Shown here: one piece after another, positions 1 through 6,519 of the stretch | Layout of the letters: each line of letters opens with the position of its first letter | How positions within the stretch are numbered: the first letter of the stretch is position 1 | DNA from: Prevotellaceae bacterium | Lineage (GTDB): Bacteria; Bacteroidota; Bacteroidia; Bacteroidales; Bacteroidaceae | Length of the DNA stretch: 6,519 bases | Assembly: GCA_021204545.1 (NCBI GenBank) | Contig: JAJPZF010000048.1 | Location: 1 to 6,519, forward strand | Direction of reading: 5' to 3' | Translations under genes and position numbers: made by a program | The notes under the pieces: generated by a model | Database searches by the model: none | The model's input: only the letters and a program-made list of their open reading frames with translations | Told to the model about the DNA's origin: nothing

Positions 1-2
1 GC

Positions 3-43
3 CCCCCGGGGCGTGCGCCGCGGGGGACCCCTTTTTTTTTTTT
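3..43 (+). terminator. Probable intrinsic terminator of an upstream gene, with T12 tract
   Basis: Bases 3-8 (CCCCCG) pair with 21-26 (CGGGGG). After one G-G mismatch, 10-12 pair with 17-19 around a GTGC loop. Five bases later a run of 12 T (32-43) begins. A GC-rich stem followed by a U run is the classical rho-independent layout. The gene it would end lies left of the window, so its orientation is inferred. The gap between stem and T run is a little longer than usual. A run of 14 A (45-58) follows directly, so the block also resembles a T/A palindrome. Confidence 0.5.
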
Positions 44-58
44 GAAAAAAAAAAAAAA
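32..58. repeat. Homopolymer pair T12-G-A14
   Basis: Twelve T (32-43), a single G (44) and fourteen A (45-58) form a nearly perfect AT palindrome in an otherwise GC-rich sequence. It lies 10 bases upstream of the proposed -33 element of the lipoprotein gene. Long homopolymers can change length by slippage and can act as rigid or UP-like DNA. Neither effect can be shown from one sequence. Confidence 0.8.
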
Positions 59-68
59 GCCTTATGCT

Positions 69-99
69 TTTGTCCGTATTGATATAATGCCTACCTTAG
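69..99 (+). promoter_or_regulatory. Bacteroidetes-type promoter of the fimbrial lipoprotein gene
   Basis: TTTG at 69-72 matches the Bacteroides -33 element. After a 19-bp spacer, TACCTTAG at 92-99 matches the -7 element TAnnTTTG with one mismatch. Transcription would begin near 105, giving a leader of about 25 nt before the ATG at 132. The A14 tract lies just upstream. The match is by eye to the published consensus for the Bacteroidetes primary sigma factor. Confidence 0.45.
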
Positions 100-131
100 C
101 AGCCGTTAAGCTAACACTAAACCTTAACAAC

Positions 132-1025
132 ATGAAGAAACATATAAGTATCATCATGTTAGCGGCGGGGCTGCTGCTGGCATCGTGCAGTGACAAGGAC
201 ACCCTGAGCTCTCCCTCCGAGGGCGAGGCGACCATCACCTTCAGCGTGAGCAACTACGAGCAGGTGGATCTCGACGACGTGGAGACGCGCTCCACCGAGG
301 TGAGCAACCTCAAGCTTCTCTTCCTTGCCGTGTACGACGCTCAGACGCTCGAGCCTGCGATGGACGTTATTAAGCAGAGCAGCGACGACGAGGGCTACGG
401 CTCGTTCAGCGTGACGCTGCCCTACGGTCAGTACAAGCTTGTGTTTCTCGGCTGCAACAATGACGCTGAGGTGGACATGAGCGACCCCGAGGCGATAACC
501 TTCGGCAACGGCTACGTGCCGCAAACGTTTCTCAAGACGCTCGACCTCGCCGTCGACGGGGAGACCTCCACGAGCCAGACCATATCGCTCTCGAGAGTGG
601 TGGGCGCCTTCAAGGTGGTCTGCAGCGGGCTCTCGGAGTATGACCCGCAGACGTTCACCTTCAATTTCACCCTCAAGGGCAGCGGCTCAACGCTCAACGC
701 CCTGACGGGGCTCGCCCCGCAGGCTGGCGAGAGGACCTACTCCTTCACTTCCGACCTCCATGAGGGCGTTTTAAGGTTGGGTTTTACTATGTACCTACTT
801 CTTCCCACCGCCGACGACACGACCATCGACTGCAGCGTGACGTTTAGCGGGGAAGACGGCACGCTGTCCGCCAGCCGCACCTTCACGGATGTCCCCGTGA
901 GGATTAACAAGCTGACCACCTACACGGGCGACTTCTTCAGCGCCGAAGGCTCGAAGGCGAGCTTCACGATAGAGCTTGCCGACGACTACGACGAGTGGAG
1001 CGAGACGGAGGACTACACCTTCTGA
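132..1025 (+). CDS. FimB/Mfa2- or fimbrillin-like outer-surface lipoprotein
   Basis: This encodes a 297-residue predicted lipoprotein, probably a fimbrial anchor or subunit on the cell surface. Residues 1-18 form a signal peptide (MKKHIS, then a hydrophobic core) ending in the lipobox L-A-S-C, with the lipidated Cys at 19. SDKD follows, resembling the acidic Bacteroidetes lipoprotein export signal. The rest is beta-rich. An Arg-containing ETRS (51-54) precedes a strand and NLKLLFLAVYD (59-69), like the 'TR...L.VFVFD' start of fimbrillin folds. YGQYKLVFLG (98-107), LSRVVGAFKV (153-162) and RINKLTTYTG (257-266) also fit FimA/FimB/Mfa2 family patterns. The length suits that family. ATG 132 is chosen because it opens the signal peptide; an in-frame extension to 42 would begin inside the homopolymer block. 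It seems monocistronic: a promoter precedes it, a hairpin follows, and the next gene is convergent. I cannot tell anchor from structural subunit. Confidence 0.6.
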   Translation: MKKHISIIMLAAGLLLASCSDKDTLSSPSEGEATITFSVSNYEQVDLDDVETRSTEVSNLKLLFLAVYDAQTLEPAMDVIKQSSDDEGYGSFSVTLPYGQYKLVFLGCNNDAEVDMSDPEAITFGNGYVPQTFLKTLDLAVDGETSTSQTISLSRVVGAFKVVCSGLSEYDPQTFTFNFTLKGSGSTLNALTGLAPQAGERTYSFTSDLHEGVLRLGFTMYLLLPTADDTTIDCSVTFSGEDGTLSASRTFTDVPVRINKLTTYTGDFFSAEGSKASFTIELADDYDEWSETEDYTF

Positions 1026-1050
1026 CAATCACGTCCCTTATACCGTCGCC

Positions 1051-1078
1051 GGACATATCCCCTTGCAAGGATGTGTCC
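1051..1078. terminator. Hairpin between convergent genes, possible bidirectional terminator
   Basis: GGACATATCC (1051-1060) pairs with GGATGTGTCC (1069-1078) over 10 bp with one G-U wobble, around the 8-base loop CCTTGCAA. It lies 26 bases after the lipoprotein stop and 30 bases beyond the transporter stop, as expected for a shared terminator of convergent genes. No T run follows on either strand, so termination could instead be factor-dependent, or the hairpin could protect 3' ends. Confidence 0.5.
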
Positions 1079-1107
1079 TGCGATCATTATAGAGGTGTGC
1101 GCTGCCT

Positions 1108-2331
1108 TTAGCGTGCCTTCAGCTCAGAGAGGCAGTAGGCTGCAATGTAGGCGTAGCAGATGAGTGGGATGAGGAAGGCGTGGGGCGTGCTGCCTGTGCG
1201 GTCGGCTATCAGGCCCATCAGCAGTGGGGCTATGGCTCCGCCGACGATAGTCATGACCAGGAGCGAGCTTGCCAGCTCGGTGTGCCCGTTGCAGTGCCTG
1301 AGAGCCAAGGCGAAGATGGTGGGGAACATGATGCTCTCCGAGGCGTAGACGACGAAGAAGCCCGCCACGCTTGCCATCCCCTCCCATAGGACGACCGAGA
1401 GCGTGGCGAGGGTTGCCAAGAGGGCTGCCGTGAGCAGCACGAGCGAGGGCCTGAGGTGGCTCATAAGCCCGCTGCCCGCCATCCTGCCGACCGCGAACAA
1501 GCCCATGCCGCCGAACGCCAGCCATCGGGACGCTTGCTCGCTCGAGAGCGAGGCGGCTTCCTTCATGTAGTTGATGAAGAAGCTGTTCACGCCCGTTTGG
1601 GCAGCCACATAAAGGAGCAAGGCCACGAGGCCGAGCATGAAGCCGCGGTTGAGGAGCTTGCCCCGGGGCTTCGCCTCGGGCTTGGGTTGCGAGTGTATAG
1701 CGGAAGGCACGTCAGGCAGCTTGGCGCGTGAGAACAGCAAGCCCACGAGCAGCACCACCGCTCCCACGACGGCGTAAGGCACGGCTATGCTCCTGCCCGT
1801 GAAGAGCAGCATGCCTCCCACCCACGGGCCCATTATCCAGCCGACGCCGTTGAGCGACTGCGAGAGGTTGATGCGAGCCTCCGCCTTCGAGGGGTCGCCG
1901 AGGCGTGTGGTGTACGGGTTGGCCGAGGTCTCGAGGCAGGTAAGGCCGCAGCCGATGACGAAGAGGGAGAAGACGAAGAACCAGAAAGAGCCGATGCGGG
2001 CGCCGGGGATGAAGAGCAGCGCCCCTATGCCGTAGAGCCCAAGCCCAAGCAGCACGCCTGCGCGGTAGCCCCAGCGCTTTATGATGAAGCCAACGGGCAG
2101 GGCCATGAGGAAGTAGCCGCCGTAGACAGCCACCTGCACGAAGGCAGCCTTGGTCTTTGATATCTGGAACGCCTCCTGAAAGTGAGGGTTAAGCACCTCC
2201 AGTATGCTGTGGGCGAAGCCCCAGAGGAAGAAGAGTGAGCTGATGAGCAGGAAAGGCTTCAGGTAGCTCTTGCCCTCGAGGCGGAAGATACCAGAGTGCC
2301 TAAGGTCTTTCGTAGGTATTTCGGTTGTCAC
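1108..2331 (-). CDS. FucP-family sugar:H+ symporter (MFS)
   Basis: This is a 407-residue, highly hydrophobic protein of the major facilitator superfamily, FHS (L-fucose/glucose/galactose permease) subfamily, expected in the inner membrane with about 12 helices. Residues 26-51 carry FLLISSLFFLWGFAHSILEVLNPHFQ, the family's first-helix signature. CLETSANPY (132-140) matches the FucP CLETAANP segment, with Glu134 at the position of E. coli FucP Glu135. The position of FucP Asp46 appears to be Glu45, a conservative change at a proton-coupling site (alignment from memory). A basic, proline-rich cytoplasmic loop (about 202-226) divides the two halves. No ATG lies near the start; GTG at 2331-2329 gives MTTEIPTKDL and a normal length, whereas the longer frame runs into cobU. 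The sugar cannot be assigned: fucose, galactose, glucose or N-acetylhexosamine are all possible. It is divergent from cobU and convergent with the lipoprotein gene. Confidence 0.85.
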   Translation of the reverse strand: MTTEIPTKDLRHSGIFRLEGKSYLKPFLLISSLFFLWGFAHSILEVLNPHFQEAFQISKTKAAFVQVAVYGGYFLMALPVGFIIKRWGYRAGVLLGLGLYGIGALLFIPGARIGSFWFFVFSLFVIGCGLTCLETSANPYTTRLGDPSKAEARINLSQSLNGVGWIMGPWVGGMLLFTGRSIAVPYAVVGAVVLLVGLLFSRAKLPDVPSAIHSQPKPEAKPRGKLLNRGFMLGLVALLLYVAAQTGVNSFFINYMKEAASLSSEQASRWLAFGGMGLFAVGRMAGSGLMSHLRPSLVLLTAALLATLATLSVVLWEGMASVAGFFVVYASESIMFPTIFALALRHCNGHTELASSLLVMTIVGGAIAPLLMGLIADRTGSTPHAFLIPLICYAYIAAYCLSELKAR

Positions 2332-2373
2332 AGGCGCGAAGGTAGCAAGATATTCCTTACCTTTGCCCCCGTG
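2329..2373. promoter_or_regulatory. Divergent start region with mirrored TACCTT(T/C)G boxes
   Basis: Only 39 bp separate the two GTG start codons. On the plus strand TACCTTTG (2358-2365) is a perfect TAnnTTTG -7 box, followed by five bases and the cobU GTG. On the minus strand TACCTTCG (2344-2337) is a one-mismatch box, followed by five bases and the transporter GTG. Neither has a TTTG -33 element at 19-21 bp. If both are used, the transcripts would start at or next to the start codons and be leaderless or nearly so. The divergent arrangement is certain; promoter function is inferred. Confidence 0.4.
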
Positions 2374-2889
2374 AAACGCATAATTCTCGTCACAGGAGGG
2401 CAGAGGTCTGGCAAGTCGGAGTATGCCGAGAGGCTTGCCCTTAGCCTCTCCGAGCGTCCCCTTTACATAGCCACGGCGAGGGTTGGGGACGAGGAGATGC
2501 GCCTGCGTGTGGAGAGGCACAAGCGGAGGCGGGCTGAGCAGTGGGACACCATTGAGGAGCCTCTCAGGCTCTCCCGCTGCAACGCGGAGGGGAGGGCAGT
2601 GCTCATCGACTGCCTCACTCTTTGGGCTGCCAACTGGCTGCCCGAGGACGGAAGCCTGCCCGACGTGGAGCTTACGCTCGAGAAGCTGAAGGCGGATCTT
2701 GACGTGTTCTTAGGGCAAGAGGCGACGTTCATTCTTGTTGGCAACGAGACGGGGCTCGGGGGCATATCCCCCAGTGCCTTGCAGCGAAGCTTCACCGACC
2801 TTGTGGGCTTGCTCAACCAGCACGCGGCTCGTCTCTCCGACGAGGTGTGGCTCGTCGTGGCGGGCATTCCAATCAAGATAAAAGGATGA
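2371..2889 (+). CDS. cobU: Adenosylcobinamide kinase / adenosylcobinamide-phosphate guanylyltransferase
   Basis: This bifunctional cytoplasmic enzyme phosphorylates adenosylcobinamide and then transfers GMP from GTP to give adenosylcobinamide-GDP, the activated corrin for nucleotide-loop assembly. The protein is 172 residues, close to the usual CobU/CobP length. It opens with the P-loop ILVTGGQRSGKS (5-16). LYIATARVGDEEM (31-43) and R-x-x-x-H-K-x-x-R (46-54) follow. His50 is the conserved histidine of the region that carries the guanylyl group in Salmonella CobU. VGNETGLGG (123-131), FTDLVGLLNQ (141-150) and DEVWLVVAGIPIKIK (157-171) are standard family blocks. GTG 2371 is chosen because it yields (M)KRIILVTGG, the normal N-terminus; the upstream extension to 2296 would cross into the divergent transporter start. 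The stop overlaps the cobT start as ATGA, so the two are probably translationally coupled. Confidence 0.95.
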   Translation: MKRIILVTGGQRSGKSEYAERLALSLSERPLYIATARVGDEEMRLRVERHKRRRAEQWDTIEEPLRLSRCNAEGRAVLIDCLTLWAANWLPEDGSLPDVELTLEKLKADLDVFLGQEATFILVGNETGLGGISPSALQRSFTDLVGLLNQHAARLSDEVWLVVAGIPIKIKG

Positions 2890-3902
2890 CATACGAGAGG
2901 CTGAGGGAGCGGCTTCAAGAGAAGATAGACAACCTGAACAAGCCCAAGGGCTCGCTGGGCAGGCTTGAGGAGCTTGCCTTGCAGCTTGGGCTTACGCAGG
3001 GGACGCTCACGCCAACGCTTCAGCACCCCTGCCACCTGCTCTTCGCCGCCGACCACGGCATCGAAAGGGAGGGAGTGAGCCTGTCGCCCCGCCAGGTCAC
3101 GTGGCAGCAGATGGTGAACTTCACCCGAGGGGGCGGAGGGGTGAACGTCTTCTCAAGGCAGCACGGCATAGACCTGCTGCTTGTCGACGTGGGCGTTGAC
3201 CACGACCTCAGCGCCTATCCCTCTATCCTTAATCGCAAGATAACCGAGCACGGCACGAGGAACTTCCTCCACGAGGCGGCGATGACCGATGAAGAGCTTG
3301 AGGGATGCCTTGCCGTGGGCAGCGAGATGGCGGACGAGTGCCACGGGCGTGGCTCCAACGTCCTTAGCCTCGGGGAGATGGGCATAGCGAACACCAGCCC
3401 CAGCAGCCTGTGGATGAGCCTGCTGCTTGGCATACCCTTAAGCGAGTGCGTCGGGGCAGGCTCGGGCTTGACTGGCGAGGGCGTGAGGCATAAGCTCAGT
3501 GTGCTTAGCCGCTGCCTCGAGAGGACAATCCCGACTGAGCCACTGGACGTGATGCGTGAGCTGGGAGGCTTCGAGATGGTGGCTGCCGTTGGGGCGATGC
3601 TGAGGGCGGAGGAGCTTGGGATGACCGTGCTGGTTGACGGCTTCATTATGACTGCCTGCGCCCTCGCTGCTTGGCGGCTGAGAGAGAGCTTCCTTAAGTG
3701 CGCAGTGTTCTGCCACGAGGGAGACGAGGCTGGCCACCGCCTGATGCTGCGGCGTATGGGCGTGAGGGGCTTGCTCAGTCTCGGCCTGAGGCTTGGCGAA
3801 GGCACAGGCGCTTTGCTTGCCTACCCATTGCTGGAGAGCGCCATTAGGATGCTGACAGAGATGAACAACTTCAAGGATGCGAGCGTTACGAAATACTTTT
3901 GA
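2886..3902 (+). CDS. cobT: Nicotinate-nucleotide–dimethylbenzimidazole phosphoribosyltransferase
   Basis: CobT moves the phosphoribosyl group from nicotinate mononucleotide to a lower-ligand base such as dimethylbenzimidazole, giving alpha-ribazole phosphate for CobS. The protein is 338 residues, slightly shorter than Salmonella CobT (about 356). Family blocks in order: LNKPKGSLGRLEELA (17-31), FAADHGIEREGVS (53-65), the glycine run RGGGGVNVF (81-89), LGEMGIANTSPSS (162-174), GAGSGLTGEGV (190-200), LVDGFIMTACAL (249-260) and LRLGEGTGALLAYPLLE (301-317). Glu305 in LGEGTGA corresponds to the catalytic base Glu317 of the Salmonella enzyme. The usual serine after the CxH block appears as Gly (CHEGDEAGH, 276-284), a mild departure. 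The ATG shares four bases with the cobU stop. A GATAAAAGG stretch just upstream may help initiation. Arginine is mostly AGG here. Confidence 0.95.
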   Translation: MTYERLRERLQEKIDNLNKPKGSLGRLEELALQLGLTQGTLTPTLQHPCHLLFAADHGIEREGVSLSPRQVTWQQMVNFTRGGGGVNVFSRQHGIDLLLVDVGVDHDLSAYPSILNRKITEHGTRNFLHEAAMTDEELEGCLAVGSEMADECHGRGSNVLSLGEMGIANTSPSSLWMSLLLGIPLSECVGAGSGLTGEGVRHKLSVLSRCLERTIPTEPLDVMRELGGFEMVAAVGAMLRAEELGMTVLVDGFIMTACALAAWRLRESFLKCAVFCHEGDEAGHRLMLRRMGVRGLLSLGLRLGEGTGALLAYPLLESAIRMLTEMNNFKDASVTKYF

Positions 3903-4707
3903 GGGAGTGTGGGCTGCCCTGATGACCTACACGAGGCTGCCCTTCGGACGGCTCTATCAGCCAAAGAGTGAGGAGGCTTACCGCAGGGCTGTGTTCTACT
4001 GGCCTTTTGTGGGCTGGCTCACGGGCGGCGTTATGGCGCTGGTGCTGTGGCTTGGGCTCGAGGGTCTGAGCCTTGGCGTTGCGGTGGTGCTGGTTATCCT
4101 TTCACGCATACTCGTGACGGGAGCTTTCCACGAGGACGGGCTCTCAGACTTCACCGACGGCATGGGCGGGGGGCGTGGCAGGGAGGACACGCTCCGCATA
4201 ATGAAGGACTCGCACATAGGCACCTATGGCGTGCTTGCCCTCACCATATATATATTGACGCTCTACCTCTCGCTTAGGGAGCTGACGATGGCGTTCGGCC
4301 TGAGGTCGCTCCAAAGCTCGTCGCCCTGCCATAACCCCATACTTATGACAGCCGCCGCCATCCTGACGTGCGACGTGTGGGGCAAGAGCCTCGCCTCTCT
4401 TCTGCCCGTCGCTCTGCCTTACGCAAGGCGGGAGGAGGAGGCTAAGCTAAGGCTCGCTTACCGCCGCCCTAAGTTGGGCTGGCACATAGCGCGCATCCTT
4501 GTGGCTCTGCTGCCGATAGCTTTTCTGTGGTGGCGGATAGGCATCGTTCCCCCTCTGGCAGTCGTCTGCGCGCCCGTCGTTGTCGTCGCTCTTCTCTCCC
4601 TATGGCTGCGCCGCCGCCTCTGGGGCTACACGGGCGACTGCTGCGGTGCTTCGTTCCTGCTCTCAGAGCTGAGCATGTACCTTGTCTGGAACATCTGCGC
4701 CTCCTAA
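3877..4707 (+). CDS. cobS: Adenosylcobinamide-GDP ribazoletransferase (cobalamin synthase)
   Basis: CobS is the integral membrane enzyme that joins adenosylcobinamide-GDP to alpha-ribazole (phosphate), finishing the cobalamin nucleotide loop. The protein is 276 residues. The hallmark HEDGLSDFTDGMGGGRGRE (85-103) supplies the acidic metal-binding residues, followed by LRIMKDSHIGTYGVLAL (106-122). RLPFGRL (20-26), YWPFVGWLTGGVMA (41-54) and GYTGDCCGASFLLSE (250-264) are also family signatures. Hydrophobic spans near 45-60, 66-82, 117-132, 204-220, 222-242 and 258-274 fit a multi-pass protein. ATG 3877 overlaps cobT by 26 bp and retains the whole N-terminal segment. GTG 3907 or ATG 3922, both after the cobT stop, are alternatives that would shorten it by 10 or 15 residues. 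DUF554 follows after four bases. No cobC phosphatase gene follows, although cobC often accompanies cobUTS. Confidence 0.94.
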   Translation: MRALRNTFEGVWAALMTYTRLPFGRLYQPKSEEAYRRAVFYWPFVGWLTGGVMALVLWLGLEGLSLGVAVVLVILSRILVTGAFHEDGLSDFTDGMGGGRGREDTLRIMKDSHIGTYGVLALTIYILTLYLSLRELTMAFGLRSLQSSSPCHNPILMTAAAILTCDVWGKSLASLLPVALPYARREEEAKLRLAYRRPKLGWHIARILVALLPIAFLWWRIGIVPPLAVVCAPVVVVALLSLWLRRRLWGYTGDCCGASFLLSELSMYLVWNICAS

Positions 4708-4711
4708 AGCT

Positions 4712-5412
4712 ATGATAGGCACCATCACCAACACTTGCGCCATCGTTGTCGGCTCGGCTCTTGGCCGCGCCCTTAAGAGGGGCATCCGCCCTGAGTGGCA
4801 GACCGTCTTGTTCGACGCTATGGGGCTTGCCTCCATCGCCCTCGGCGCTAACGCCGTTTGCCAGAATATGCCCCACAGCCTTTACCCCGTCCTCTTCATC
4901 CTGAGCCTTGCCCTTGGCGGCCTCGTTGGCACTATGCTCAGGATTGACCAAAGGCTGAAGAGCCTCGTGGACCGCTTGCAGAGCCGCAAGACCACCGACA
5001 CGTCCCAGCGCCCACGCCTTGCCGAGGGGCTGACCACCGCCGTCTTGCTCTACTGCATAGGCACGCTGAGCATACTGGGCCCTATAAACAGTGCCTTGCT
5101 GGGCGACGAGACCTTCCTGCTGACCAACGCGACGCTCGACTTCGTGAGCAGCATCATCTTCGCCGCCACCTACGGCTTCGGCATCGCGCTGGCAGCGCCT
5201 GTGCTGTTCTGCTGGCAAGGGGGCATCTGGCTCGTGGCGCGCCTCTCGGGCAGCATCATACCGCCTGCCTTGCTCACCGAGATGGGCATCGTGGGCGGCA
5301 TACTCATCATCTCCTCGGGCTTGGGCATACTGCACATCAAGGATTTGCGCACCCTTAACCTCCTGCCCGCCCTCTTCATCCCGCCGCTCTTCTTTCTCCT
5401 CAAGAGCCTCTT

Positions 5413-5419
<7 letters not shown>
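4712..5419 (+). CDS. DUF554 family membrane protein (YqgA/YdfK-like)
   Basis: This is a 235-residue multi-pass inner-membrane protein of the DUF554 family, whose transport or other role is unknown to me. It begins MIGTITNTCAIVVGSALG (1-18), the normal family N-terminus with glycine-rich helix 1. FDAMGLASIALGANAV (34-49), LALGGLVGTMLRID (66-79), the cytoplasmic KSLVDRLQSRK stretch (83-93), CIGTLSILGPINSALLGD (115-132) and DFVSSIIFAATYGFGIALAA (143-162) follow in family order. The C-terminal helix pair includes MGIVGGILIISSGLGI (191-206) and LLPALFIPPLFFLL (217-230). Length equals what I recall for E. coli YqgA. ATG 4712 is chosen because it gives the conserved start and sits four bases after cobS; an in-frame start at 4682 would overlap cobS. 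Its stop overlaps the trmO start by seven bases. Co-transcription with cobUTS is likely, but a functional link to B12 is not shown. Confidence 0.88.

Positions 5420-6519
<1,100 letters not shown>

Noticed and set aside
42..131. 30-residue N-terminal extension of the lipoprotein
   Set aside because: It would start with TTG inside the T/A homopolymer block, cross the proposed promoter, and place residues before a perfect signal peptide that begins at ATG 132.
2332..2370. Cobalamin riboswitch before cobU
   Set aside because: Only 39 bp separate the divergent genes, too short for the roughly 200-nt element, and no B12-box sequence was seen.
2463..3056. Minus-strand open frame (197 codons) opposite cobU and cobT
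   Set aside because: It is rich in Ser, Arg and Leu with no family resemblance, and it lies antisense to the cobU/cobT coding junction.
4469..5335. Long minus-strand open frame (288 codons) opposite cobS and DUF554
   Set aside because: Its translation is low-complexity, rich in Ala, Glu, Gln and Arg, with no recognisable motif, and it lies antisense to two clear family members. It is a by-product of GC-rich codon bias.

Overview
The window looks like the chromosome of a GC-rich member of the Bacteroidetes, probably order Bacteroidales. Four things point there. The first gene is a fimbrillin-type lipoprotein with a Bacteroidetes-style acidic stretch after the lipid cysteine. Starts lack clear Shine-Dalgarno sites, and the dnaK leader is A-rich. 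TAnnTTTG-like -7 boxes occur upstream of genes. The cobU, cobT, cobS and FucP-family proteins are of the types I associate with this group. I cannot name a genus. Arginine AGG codons are strikingly common in the cob genes.

Layout. Positions 1-58 hold a GC-rich hairpin followed by T12-G-A14, probably the terminator of a gene outside the window. A likely promoter (69-99) then drives a 297-residue FimB/Mfa2- or fimbrillin-like lipoprotein (132-1025). A strong hairpin (1051-1078) separates it from a convergent FucP-family sugar/H+ symporter gene on the minus strand (1108-2331). That transporter diverges, across only 39 bp, from a tight plus-strand run of five genes: cobU (2371-2889), cobT (2886-3902), cobS (3877-4707), a DUF554 membrane protein gene (4712-5419) and trmO (5413-6078). 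The junctions are a 4-bp overlap, a 26-bp overlap, a 4-nt gap and a 7-bp overlap, so this is almost certainly one operon. A 206-bp intergenic region (6079-6284) holds 2.6 copies of a 22-bp tandem repeat and two inverted repeats. It leads into the 5' end of dnaK (6285 to the window edge).

Together. CobU, CobT and CobS carry out nucleotide-loop assembly, the last stage of cobalamin synthesis or salvage: activation of adenosylcobinamide with GDP, activation of the lower-ligand base, and joining of the two. The usual phosphatase partner CobC is not in the operon. DUF554 and TrmO (a tRNA t6A37 methyltransferase) have no obvious link to B12 and appear to ride along.

No clearly new multi-gene system is visible. 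The most unusual signals are non-coding: the near mirror-image TACCTT(T/C)G-N5-GTG start regions of the divergent pair, the repeat and hairpin block before dnaK, and the homopolymer block before the lipoprotein promoter.
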